Source: Gloeophyllum trabeum ATCC 11539 (Eukaryota; Basidiomycota; Agaricomycetes; Gloeophyllales; Gloeophyllaceae). Taken from it: a DNA stretch of 35,154 nucleotides. Location of the stretch: assembly GCF_000344685.1 (NCBI RefSeq), contig NW_006920410.1, positions 1,497,716-1,532,869 of the forward strand, in the 5' to 3' direction. Below the pieces are notes generated by a model, which saw nothing but the letters and a program-made list of their open reading frames with translations, did not search any database and had not been told where the DNA came from. Below are positions 19,447 to 29,541 of the stretch, one piece after another; the stretch's first letter is position 1; every line of letters begins with the position of its first letter. Position numbers and translations under genes: made by a program.

Positions 19447-22400
19447 TCATGAGGAACCAGCTGTCTCCTCGACAGATGGGCAGTCACACTGGGGCAGGGG
19501 TAAGTTCAAGATGAGTTGGAGTGAGAGGTAAAGACTTACTATCAAGTTCAAGTCGCCGTATGCTAGTAAGAAGACGAAATCAGAGTACGATAATACGTTC
19601 ATGTAATCTGTACCTACCATCGTCGATCCTAGACACCGTTGGCCAGAACTTCTTTTCTAATAACCAAGGCTTGGGGTACGCAGCGGTCATCCGTGAATAT
19701 GGTCTATATGTAAAGTGAGAAAATTGGAACTGTTGATAAAGGCAGTTTCGAGCACGCGCCTATTCCATTCGGTTTCGGGTAAAGCGATAACCTGAGGTGG
19801 GTGGGGGGCGTTCTTCAGAACATTGTTCTCCTTCGGCTGCTTGCCCGCGATTACATCTTGAGCTTCCTGGTGTATCTGGATCAAAGCATCGCAGAATCTA
19901 CGAAAACATTGTCAAGGCGGGGAGGCATCGACGATGACTCGAAAGAAGCGCGCCTGTCTAGTTCTTCCAGGGTCTCAGACTCAGTCGGTTCAATCAGCAT
20001 GCAAGTAGAGATCGGCCACGAGCAGGTCGGAGGGTGGAACCCGTAGTCCTGCAGACGCTTTGCGAAATCCGTAACCTTCAGTCCAGCGGCTTTGTCGAAC
20101 TCCGCCAGGTCGATGAGAAGTTCATGGGCAACCCGGCCATTATGATTCTTATACCGAAGATTATAATAGCCCGACAGTCGATGAGCCATGTAGTTTGCGT
20201 TCAGCAGGGCTATCTTGGACGAGTGGGAAAGGCCATCTCCACCGAGCATCTTGATGTAAGCCCAAGAGATTATCAATATCGATGCACTACCAAACTGCGC
20301 TGCGGCCACGGCCTCGATAGCTTGGTCACCACCCGTGGCCACAACAGGATGGCCAGGTAAGAAAGGCGCAAGATGCTCAGCGACACAGATAGGTCTGTCT
20401 GGACGTCAGAGACCATCACAGGGACTCCATGTTGATACGCACCCAACACCAGGTCCTCCACCGCCATGGGGACTGTCCGAGACTTAATCAGGCGAGTGCA
20501 TGATATGACAAAAAGACACATACATCGCGAACGTCTTGTGTAAGTTCAAGTGGCAGACATCACCTCCGCACGTAGCTGGATCAGTCAGACCGACTTGGGC
20601 ATTGAGATTAGCACCTGCATGGTGTGAGCTCGGTTCTCTGCAATACCATGAGTGCAACCAGGTGCATACCATCTAGATATACTTGTCCACCATTCTCATG
20701 GATGATTCTGCAAGCCTGTGGCAAGGATTCAGCCCTATTGCTACGGACAACAAGCAAGACAGCCTACGTCTTGGACGCCGGCCTCGAAGACACCGAATGT
20801 GGATGGATAAGTGATCTGTGCGTTCCAATCAGTCCAGCTCGCATTCCCGCATGAGGACTATTACCATGAAAGCCGCGAGGTTATCTTTGTGTTTCTCCGC
20901 TTTGGTCTTCAGGTCCTCTAAATCAAGACTGCCGTCTTGAAGAGTCTTCACCGGTACTACCTTGAGACCAGCCATCACAGCGGACTAAACGAACGCCTGA
21001 ATCTCGGAACGGGAAGAATGCAGAAAACTATACTTACGGCCGGGTTAGTACCATGCGCACTGACGGGGATCAGACAAATGTTTCGATGGCCCTGGCCGAT
21101 GGATTCTTGATAGGCACGTATGACAGACAGTCCAGTATATTCCCCAGCTGCACCAGAATTTGGTTGCAATGTACAAGCGTGGAAACCGGTGATCTTGCAG
21201 AGGTCATCTTCCAATTCCTACACGTACTTTCTCTTAGTAATGCGTCCCTCCAGCGGCGCTATTGTCATACCTTGATAATCTGCAGATATCCTTTGACCTG
21301 ATCCTTAGGGGCAAAGGGATGGACGGCACTAAACTGCGGCCATGTCAAGGGAATCATGCTGCTTGTGCTGTTCAACTTCATCGTGCAGCTACCAAGGGGG
21401 ATCATGGCATGAACCAATGAAAGATCCTTGCCCTGCAGGTGATGGATGTAGCGAAGCATCTCCGTCTCAGAGTGGTGCTGGTTAAAGATAGGATGGGGCA
21501 GGAATTTGGAGTTACGCTGCAAAGCGGCAGGAACAGACAATTCAGCAGGGACCGTCAGATCTGTCACAGTGAGAACGGGAGAAGATGCAGAGGTCCTGAA
21601 CACGTTGATGATGTCGACAAGATCCCGAGGGGTAACGCTTTCATCCAAGGTTATACCGACATGTGCGGCATCCACCTGACGCAGGTTGATACCGGCAGCC
21701 AGCGCTGCATTGTGGACGGCATCCGCACTGACACCGTCCAAAGGTGCTACGTTGACTGTCAGGGTGTCGAAAAAGCCTTCATTGACGACCTTGAAACCGA
21801 CACTCTCGACCGACGACTTGAGAATCTGAGTGAAACGGTGGACTTTGTTCGCGATACGTCGCAGGCCAACAGGACCATGGTAGACAGCGTACATAGCCGC
21901 CATGTTAGCAAGCAGGGCTTGACTTGTGCAGATGTTACTGGTAGCCTTTTCACGACGGATATGCTGTTCGCGAGCTACCAAGAAGCATCTCAGATCTCAG
22001 GTCTCACACTTAGTTGAAGAAACACGTACTCTGCAAAGCAAGCCGATAGGCGGGTCGTCCCATAGTATCTCGACTTCTTCCAATCAGACGGCCGGGCATC
22101 TTTCGCTTCAAAGCATCGCTGCACGCAAAGAAGGCCGCATGCGGTCCTCCATAACCCGCAGGAACACCAAACCGGGCGGAATTACCAAAGACTATGTCCG
22201 CGCCCCATTCACCTGGTGGCTTCAGCATAGTGAGCGCTAGGAGATCGGTGGCACAGAGGACCAACGCTCCTTCTTTGTGCACAGTCTCGGTCAACATTCC
22301 ATAATCCCGAACATAGCCATCTACGTCCGGATATTGCACAAGGACACCACAGAGCTTTCCTGTGGAAATGTGTTCCTGTACGCCCTTGAGAGCATCACCG

Positions 22401-23210
22401 ATTACCAGATCAATTCCGAAGCCCTTAGCACGAGTACGCAGGACAGACAGGGTTTGAGGAGATATGCCTTTGTCCACGAAAAAGGTCCGCTTCTTCTGAC
22501 CACAGTGCGCGTAAGCCATTACCATGCCTTCGGCGGCGGCTGTTGCTTCATCCAGTAATGACGCGTTCGCAATATCCATAGACGTTAAAGACATGACCAT
22601 AGTCTGGAAGTTAACGAGTGATTCAAGCCGTCCTAAAAGTCGAGAATCAGTTTCCTGGCACGATGCATGTATTCTATTACGCACCTTGAGCAATCTCAGG
22701 TTGATACGGCGTGTATGGCGTATACCAGGCGGGATTTTCAATAATCTGAGAGGCATCTTAGACCCTGAAGTACCTTGAACAGGCGACGTTCTGACTCACA
22801 TTCCGCAGGATGACGGGGGGTACAACAGCATTGTGATAACCCATACCTATGTAGCTTCTAAAGGGCGCGTTCGCGTTGGCCAATTCCCTTGCGCGTGCGT
22901 GCAATTCACCCTCGCTCAGCGCCGGTATAGACGCGTCGCTTACTGAGGAAGACGACACACGGATCTTCTGTGGTACAGTTGCAGCAACGAATGCTTCCAT
23001 GGAGTCATAGCCCAGCTTCGAGAGCATGTAAGACGTCTCATTGCGGTCAGGACCGATGTGACGGTCGGGGAAGGTATCAAGAGGGGCAAAGACGTCCGTG
23101 TCGGCCTGCGTCGCCAACGTCCTCCGAGCAACCAACTTCAACAACGAGCGATTGCGAACTCCACCATAACCGAAGAAGCGTTTCCGGAGAAGATGGCCAG
23201 GACGGTTCAT
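19447..23210 (-). CDS. GCV2: Glycine dehydrogenase (decarboxylating), glycine cleavage P-protein
   Basis: PLP enzyme of the mitochondrial glycine cleavage system; it decarboxylates glycine and passes aminomethyl to H-protein. Fifteen exons (23210-22800, 22745-22685, 22632-22030, 21974-21271, 21217-21038, 20984-20865, 20815-20768, 20715-20670, 20614-20524, 20472-20443, 20394-19954, 19897-19760, 19703-19618, 19562-19540, 19488-19447) give 1007 aa, the family's usual size. [13 protein letters not shown] is a basic presequence; FPDRHIGPD and [19 protein letters not shown] are N-terminal hallmarks. The PLP lysine is in HLNLHKTF (about residue 751), followed by [11 protein letters not shown], which is its own 30-nt exon. 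Introns 19898-19953 and 19704-19759 appear to be GC-AG; the second is needed to obtain WNRPYSR. Exon 14 is only 23 nt. The C-terminus [13 protein letters not shown] fits the family. Confidence 0.95.
19704..19759 (-). other. Candidate GC-AG intron in GCV2 (intron 12)
   Basis: Donor GCGCGT after AATAG, acceptor ACATATAG, 56 nt, phase 2. Splicing here restores WNRPYSR, a strongly conserved P-protein block. The nearest GT donor (3 nt inside) is out of phase with this acceptor, and its only in-phase acceptor would leave 26 nt. Confidence 0.75.
19898..19953 (-). other. Candidate GC-AG intron in GCV2 (intron 11)
   Basis: Donor GCGCGC after GACAG, acceptor TTCGTAG, 56 nt, phase 2. It gives [16 protein letters not shown], matching the conserved ELDRFCDA block. 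A GT donor further in would give a 41-nt intron and add five residues (RASFE) inside that block. Confidence 0.6.
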
Positions 23211-23790
23211 GCTTACCAACCCCTAGGCTGAGCTAGCCTCCGCGACGAGGATAGGGTGGAAAAGGAGACCTGCAGATCGCCTCACACAGGCCAAGGCCTA
23301 TATTATGTTGGAGATATTCATTCACCGAGCCATTCACCGAGTAGATCGCCGCCGACGAGCTTATCGAGTCTCGCACTCATCGTTACGGTCAAGATAGTCA
23401 ACAACTCGCAAGCGCTTTTATAACGAGACGTAATACATATAATGCCCTCCATCTATCTGATGTTACTCGGAACCCCGTTCATCTATGGCGGTGGCTGAAA
23501 GACGCCTCCCGCACTTCCTATCCTCGTATTGATACCAGGGAAAGACTGTTGAATACACGGAAGCACCCAATCAAAATAGGAGACGTAAACCAGTTCCCCT
23601 TGTCGATTTTGCTTCAGTAACAGCTTGCACCGCGATGGGCAGGGTCTTGCGACACAGACCCTATCCTGTCTAATTTCCAAACTGGGGCATCGCATAAGCG
23701 GACACTTCCGATGCAATGAAAAAGTTTTTCACCACCGCGTCGACTCGGGATTCCGCGCGTCGCGTCCAGGTCCGAGCCAGTGGGCGTACT
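23211..23790. other. Upstream region of GCV2, no gene seen
   Basis: Holds the GCV2 promoter and 5' UTR and runs to the TIR element. The open frames here are short, without motifs, and I could not join them into a gene. Confidence 0.5.
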
Positions 23791-23817
23791 TACTATCATT
23801 TGGGTAGTTTTGCAAAA
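23791..23817 (+). repeat. Left TIR of the 23791-24393 element
   Basis: Perfect inverted match, 27 of 27, to 24367-24393; ends in TTTTGCAAAA. Confidence 0.8.
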
Positions 23818-24366
23818 CTCTCTGTAAATCGACGTGTTGCGCTCAGTTCGCTGGCTCTTGCGTCAGAGTTTTTTCATGGCATCGTGTAGCACCCTTCTAT
23901 GTACCCGAATGTGATTTCTTTGTATTTTAATACGTGGTGTAGAGGATGCTGGACAGATGCCGCGGTGTGCAGGGGGTTTTGCAAAAGTTTGTCACGCGTG
24001 ACATCCCCGCGAGATCCATCACGTTTTTGTCACGATCCTCCTCTCGAAGTTTTGCAAAACAGCATCGCTATAGCTACATCCTCTCTTCACAATCGGGCTG
24101 CTTGAGTAGCTCAATGTATGGTACACCAGTATAGTCCCAACAAAATCCCGGCAAAAAACCATGGAATGAGTACCAGATCTAGGTTTCACACGGTCTGTAG
24201 GCGGTTGCAAACATCCTCCTCTTCCTCCCTCTCCATGACCACTCGATATTTCCCTAAACCAACTTGACAGAGGGTATCTACTAGTCTATCTCTACATGCC
24301 TAAAAAGTCTCTGAATTTTTTAATTTGGTATAGAGCTCTCTCTAGGGGCTGCGGTAGTTTTGCAAA

Positions 24367-24393
24367 TTTTGCAAAACTACCCAAATGATAGTA
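24367..24393 (-). repeat. Right TIR of the 23791-24393 element
   Basis: Perfect inverted match, 27 of 27, to 23791-23817; preceded by a further TTTTGCAAA half copy at 24358-24366. Confidence 0.8.
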
Positions 24394-24517
24394 CTCGCTA
24401 TACAGTACGTGTACTCAAGTACGGTCAAGCTTAACGCGGCGGTATGCTGAATTTCGCAGCTCATCAGGCTCCTACATGAACCCGTAGTAATAATTCTACA
24501 CCACTACAAAATTCTGC

Positions 24518-27166
24518 CTAGGGCATGAGCGAAAGGCCGTCTATCGCCGCATATTTCGCGAATCCTGAGAGGTCTTCATTCCGTATCCTGATGCCTCGCT
24601 CTATGAGTCGCTCCATTTACCCAGAAGTCCCGTACTCACCAAGGTTCAGCGAACTGGCCAGCATCTTGTGAGCCCAGCACGCCCTCACTGTCTACGTGTT
24701 TCGCAAGTATACGCATAGCCTCTTTCGCTGAGCGGGCGTTTGCACTATGGACCTTTTCTTCGTAGAAAGCTACGGTGCGAAGTACATGTGCCAATGGGTC
24801 GTAGGCCTCCTCCGAGCCAGATGACTGTCTGTGACGTCCATGCATCGGTCTTGACGCGGACGCAGTGTCTGGCTGCACATTTTGCTTCTTCAAAGTCGAG
24901 ATGGAGCGAACAAGTTCGTACTGTACGTCGTTGAGTATCTTCTTCCGAAGAAAGCAAAATGAGGCAGACCCACAATGCATTCATGGATGGCTGGTGGGGA
25001 TGGCAGCAGCGCTTCACAATTACATAGTACGAAATCTACTAAAAGTAAGGTCTGGAGACACTCGTCAATACTGGGCTAAAGCGGCAAATGTACGTGTTGG
25101 AGGTTACCTCGTGCTGCAATTGAAAAAGGCTACCGCCCGTCGTTGTGATGTCGCTCCGAGTCAGGAAGTCTAGTAGTCCGATGACGGCCCTCCAGAGCTC
25201 CTGCCAGTGATAATCTTTGCGTGACACTTGAGGTCCCATGTTGTGCCAATCCGATTCAATCTCACGCACCTATGCGTACGCCGTCTCTCCGTAACATCCA
25301 CAGAGTTCTGTAGCATATCCTGACGCAGATGCTATGTCGGAATCAGTCCCGTGTCTGACTTGTATGGGCGCATAGACTGTACATGTACGAGCTCGTCTGA
25401 AGCTTCTTATGTAAATTGTGGCGTAACCATAGGACGCAGCAATCTAGCACTGCGCAAAGCGGGGCTCGTGGCGGGGATTGCGCTGGAAGCACAGGCAGTC
25501 TCTGCCAGCAAGTTGAGAAATCCAGAAATGATTACTCAGATTGTCACTCGCTCACTTGACGACATATCCTTATATTAATCTTGTGTGGCTCGCAGAATGC
25601 TCGAAAGATCGCGTCGTTGTCCATCATAACATTCAAGAGATGTAAGGCCATGGTTCCGTAGGCAGCAGAACGAGGAGTGCTGGAAGATGTCGCATGAGTC
25701 AATAAATAGGATGATAATGTCAGTAATATCAATAGCAGAGGGGAGGTCACAGTCGGGGACGTCGCTTTCTCCGACGGCATGTGCAGCTCCTCCAACAGCA
25801 AGGAAGCAAATACTTGGTTGGAGTGCAGGAATTCGTACACAGGCAACAAGGCGAGGGTCGCTTCTATCGGCCTTGAAGCGCTCAGTGATAAAGCACAGCC
25901 CGGGAAGCACCGAGAGGACGTACTGGTCTTTGAAAAGTTCACGAGGAGGATCGACTGGCTTCGATGAGAACGCCCGATCTGGACGAAGGCTAGTCACCAA
26001 TGTCCCTACGGCGCTCATAAAGGTAGGCTCTGAGTCATCTGATATACTCCAGTATGCCCTGTTGACAACTGAGCCGTGTGGCTGGCGATAACATTAGAAT
26101 ACTAACATACTTAACGCTTGTCACAACTGCAAATTTGCATGCTATCGAGATAGTGCGCATGGCATCCACATCAACTGTCTCATGTATGTGGTGCACATAT
26201 GGATTGAGCTTTGCCGAATCCGATCTGTGGAAGTTGGCTAGCAGACAGAGGAATAGTGCAGCTTCGAAAGCATATTGTCTGGTATTCCGGTGCTTCACGA
26301 ACTGCACCAACCCAACCATTATATTAATGAACAGCTGAGAGAGCGTTTCCCAGAGACATCATAGACTACTCACATCACATATTGATGGGAAGAGATCGCG
26401 TCGCAGAAAGTAAGCGCCAGGACTGAGCTGACCGACGCCGCACATAAAGATGACGCCCAACTGCAAAGTCTGATGTCGTATGGAGACTACAATAGGCTTG
26501 AGTGGTGTCCTTTCCACCATGAACGAGTCACCTACCAGGTGCTGCCTCATCACTGAGTAGTTCTCTTATTAGTTCGACCATATCCTAAAGCCGTATGTCA
26601 CATCATGAGATCCTGGGTACAAAAAGTACGCGTACCATGAAAAACTGGTCACTTGCATGGACTCCACCGGCAAATACTTCCATCACTTCCCAGCCTGTGA
26701 GATCCTTGCGGAGTATACACCGGGATAGTATCGAAATTGTCTCGATAGAATTGGATTTCTTCGGGTCATCATATGCTGCCTTCCGCGCAAAGGCGACGCA
26801 TTCCCTAAAGAGCGTATTGAGAGGAGACTACTACAATAGCCTTCAGTCATAGCGATAGGACTGAACCAGAGAATCACCTACCTTCAGTCTTCCCATACAA
26901 TCTTCTTTGTGCAACGCATTAATCTGCTGGAGAAGGAACTCGCGGTCCACTTGCAACGTGAGCAATTCGGACCAGAACCTCTCGTGTTCGACATTTGGGC
27001 TGATTGTACTGGGCGCAACTCCCTGGATTTGCGCTTGGATCAGCGCAATGAAAAATAAAGACATGTAAGAATGCGTACGTCTTACCTTGAGGAGCTTAGT
27101 ATACACAGAAATGAACCTGGGAGCCAACTGCGACTGCAAGGTATTGCGTCGATCGCGAGCTGCCAT
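24518..27166 (-). CDS. ARMH3: Armadillo-like helical domain protein, ARMH3 (C10orf76) / DUF1741 family
   Basis: Fourteen exons (27166-27086, 27022-26882, 26827-26636, 26584-26536, 26486-26374, 26334-26111, 26058-25924, 25871-25556, 25501-25383, 25331-25270, 25214-25108, 25051-24974, 24920-24640, 24587-24518) stay in phase and give 655 aa; human ARMH3 is about 689. Landmarks are ERFWSELLTLQVDREFLLQQ near the N-terminus, QLSPGAYFLRRDLFPSI, LPVYEFLHSNQVFASLLLEE, DYHWQELWRAVIGLLDFLTR, AIHECIYELVRS and the C-terminus FAKYAAIDGLSLMP. The helical repeats fit an armadillo-like fold. In animals ARMH3 acts at the Golgi with PI4KB and GBF1; the fungal role is inferred. One intron (26335-26373) is only 39 nt. 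Family assignment relies on recalled patterns, so it is less sure than the gene structure. Confidence 0.72.
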
Positions 27167-27389
27167 GTCAAGCTAATGTCATCAGGCTACGCCGCCTTGA
27201 GGATGAGTGGAAACCCTAGTTCTGCAACTGCAGCACCCGCACGCACGCACCACAGATACGAGAAACAGGGTGGATTGCGGTAGGATTAGGAGCGCATGAA
27301 CGGGCGCTGCGGAAAAAAAGGCGGGAAACAAGTGTCGATGCGATACAAACCGTGCTAATAATACAGACACAAGAATACTTATGAGTATC

Positions 27390-29403
27390 TCAGTACGTCC
27401 CTGACAGGCCAGCATCCACCATCTCCGCTATCCAACCCATAAGCGTCTCGTCGCGTAACCGTACACTCTGCATCATCTTCCGTACTCGGACAAATGCCTT
27501 ACGGCCTCTTTTTTCACCTTCCTGTCCGCTCTCGTCGGCAGCCTGTATCCCAGCGTCCGCCTGGTCCTGCTCTGAAACATCTTCCACAATACCGGGGAAG
27601 CCAAAGTGGTCCGCATCCACCCGGGGTGCAGCGTCAGTGGAAGCAAAAGAGGCCCTGAACAGGACCCGGAGACAAAGCAACGCAGTCAGCGACGTTGACG
27701 GTGCATCTGCTACGGGCCGTTGGTAGGTGACCACCGCCTTCCGTAATGGTGGTGGCGGGCGAGTGGTAGGATCGGCCTGAGGATAAGGATAATCCTGTGA
27801 TGGTAGAGTAATCTCATTCGTCCGCGAAGGATGTTTCTTTGGGGCCTGAGATCCGGGCAAATGTGTTAGCACATGCGAACGGAGGGCAGGCTTCGGCATC
27901 GGTCCAGCGGAGCAAGTGGACCATAAGCAAGGCATCTCGGAGCTTTCGTATGTCTGTATATGCTGCGCTAAGAGATGCTCGTAGAGCTCACTGGGTGAAT
28001 TGAAAGGAGACGCAGCGCATTGGGAACGGTTCCAATGACACTTGAACCTTTCGCTAGCCGTGCTATCCTTCCTCCTATCAACGCCCCTTACAACGAACTT
28101 TTGTGGAGGTCCGGGTAGAACCATAGCTTGCGCTGTCTGGAAGACGATGTTCACATTCTTAATCACGTCCGAAGCAACCAGGAGTGGATATCGGTCTGCG
28201 AAGCGTGAAAACTGGTCTTTGTAGAGGTTCCAAAATTCGACCTGGGTCAGTTCACCCTCCTGTTTCGGCACGAACATCGTCCTCATCCTATCAATTGCTC
28301 AGCAAGGCTCGATTGGAGATACGCAAAACACACCATTCGTAACATCGGTTAGGCTCCGGCAAAGAAACGAGACTCTCCAGTTCTTCCTGTGTGAGTTCAT
28401 GATCGCGTTGTGCTACCGCTGTAGTCGGTATCGTCGCAACTGGCGGGCTAATGTCCAAGGATACTGTTTCCTCCACTTGTTCATGCAACAGCAGGCTCAC
28501 AAGCAAGTTGAGCGTGCTCGGCATATCACGATGAAGCAAGAATGCCTTGGCCATCGAGTAGTGCGACAGGTGGGTGTATAAATAATTCAGCGAGGCATCC
28601 ACGAGAGGTCTATCCACGAACAACGAGAGGTATTGCAGAGAAGCGCCTAGTGCAGGCGATTCGGGAGATAAATAGGACGAGTTCCGAGGGTTGGATAATA
28701 GATGGTTCAAGGTGACCATGGACGCGATGACCAACGAGCGGTTGGTAGAATGCCCAATTATGCGCTCTAATGCAGGGATGGGGTTCGACCCCGCGGGGGA
28801 CATAGTAGGAAAGGTCAAATCCACAGCAATCATTTGAAGTATTTCGATAGCGTTAAGCAGGAACTCCGTATTGGAATCCGTGTTCGGACGGACCTTCTGG
28901 AGTATTTGCAACAACATCGGTAGGGTTTGGGGGTAATTGGCTAGCTCGACAGCATTGGGCTCATTGATAGCAGAATTTCTCAAGATGAACAGGGCTTCCA
29001 AGCCATGCCGTCTCTTGCGCTGGGTCTCCCGGGGAGCCGAGAATAAACATGCGTACTGGGTCTTGTCCTCCTCACACTGCTCGAGATACCACTCCGGCCA
29101 CTCAAACAGGGCATCCATAAGGCCAGGTATTGACCTGAGCATGAATTGCTCATTGTTGCAGAGTCTGCATAGACGATCTAGGGCCCAGGATATTTCCGAG
29201 TCGATACCAGAACGCAGGGATAGTAGCATCCGGTTGTTCGGCGTGGCCTCGGTGTACCAGCCTGAGCGCACATAAGCTGACAGTTTAGTAGAATTGAGGG
29301 GAAACTCACGTTCATAATCATCTGTGACGTTGGGGCCTGGCCGGTTTGTAGAGTAATGCGCGGTGTAGGCAGGCGTGTGCGCGTTGGGCCGATTGGTGTA
29401 CAT
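27390..29403 (-). CDS. RSC9: RSC9-like chromatin-remodelling subunit (ARID2-related, RFX-like domain and zinc fingers)
   Basis: Three exons (29403-29310, 29261-28334, 28287-27390) give 639 aa. The first half is armadillo-like helices, e.g. ISWALDRLCRLCNNEQF and WPEWYLEQ. Residues about 342-400 (MRTMFVPKQEGELTQVEFWN onward) resemble the RFX-type winged helix shared by Rsc9 and ARID2. Two zinc fingers follow: one with C-x6-C and EHLLAQH at about 424-451, one with CLWSTC and SHVLTH at about 461-483. A disordered Pro-rich linker precedes a short helical C-terminus. The homologues are subunits of RSC/PBAF-type SWI/SNF complexes in the nucleus. Intron 29262-29309 (GTGAGT, ACTAAAC branch, CAG) is 48 nt and stop-free, so it hides in the open frame; removing it gives DDYERWYTEATPNN. 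Confidence 0.8.
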
Positions 29404-29541
29404 CTGCGACGAAAGTCAAGCCTGCGCGTCAGTCACATGTCACGGGTCACATTATGGATCCCGCCAAGTCAGGATGTGGCAGATTATTGCAATGCTACAC
29501 GGATCAACTTGTACAGATACATCGACTTCGCGTGTCATTCA

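Larger units (their letters stand above)
23791..24393. mobile_element. MITE-like element with perfect 27-bp terminal inverted repeats
   Basis: Positions 23791-23817 and 24367-24393 are exact reverse complements over 27 bp (outer end TACTATCATTTGGG). If the outer TA is read as a target-site duplication, the element would be Tc1/mariner-like, but that is inference. The ~0.6 kb interior has no coding capacity. The palindrome TTTTGCAAAA, which forms the inner end of the TIRs, recurs at 23977-23986 and 24050-24059, and a near copy lies at 24358-24366. A separate 12-bp palindrome, GTCACGCGTGAC, is at 23991-24002. The identical ends suggest recent insertion. Confidence 0.75.

Noticed and set aside
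21439..22017. Plus-strand 192-codon frame
   Set aside because: Exact antisense of GCV2 exon 4, which is strongly conserved.
23483..23716. Minus-strand 77-codon frame upstream of GCV2
   Set aside because: No motif, no splice partner and it lies in the promoter flank of GCV2.
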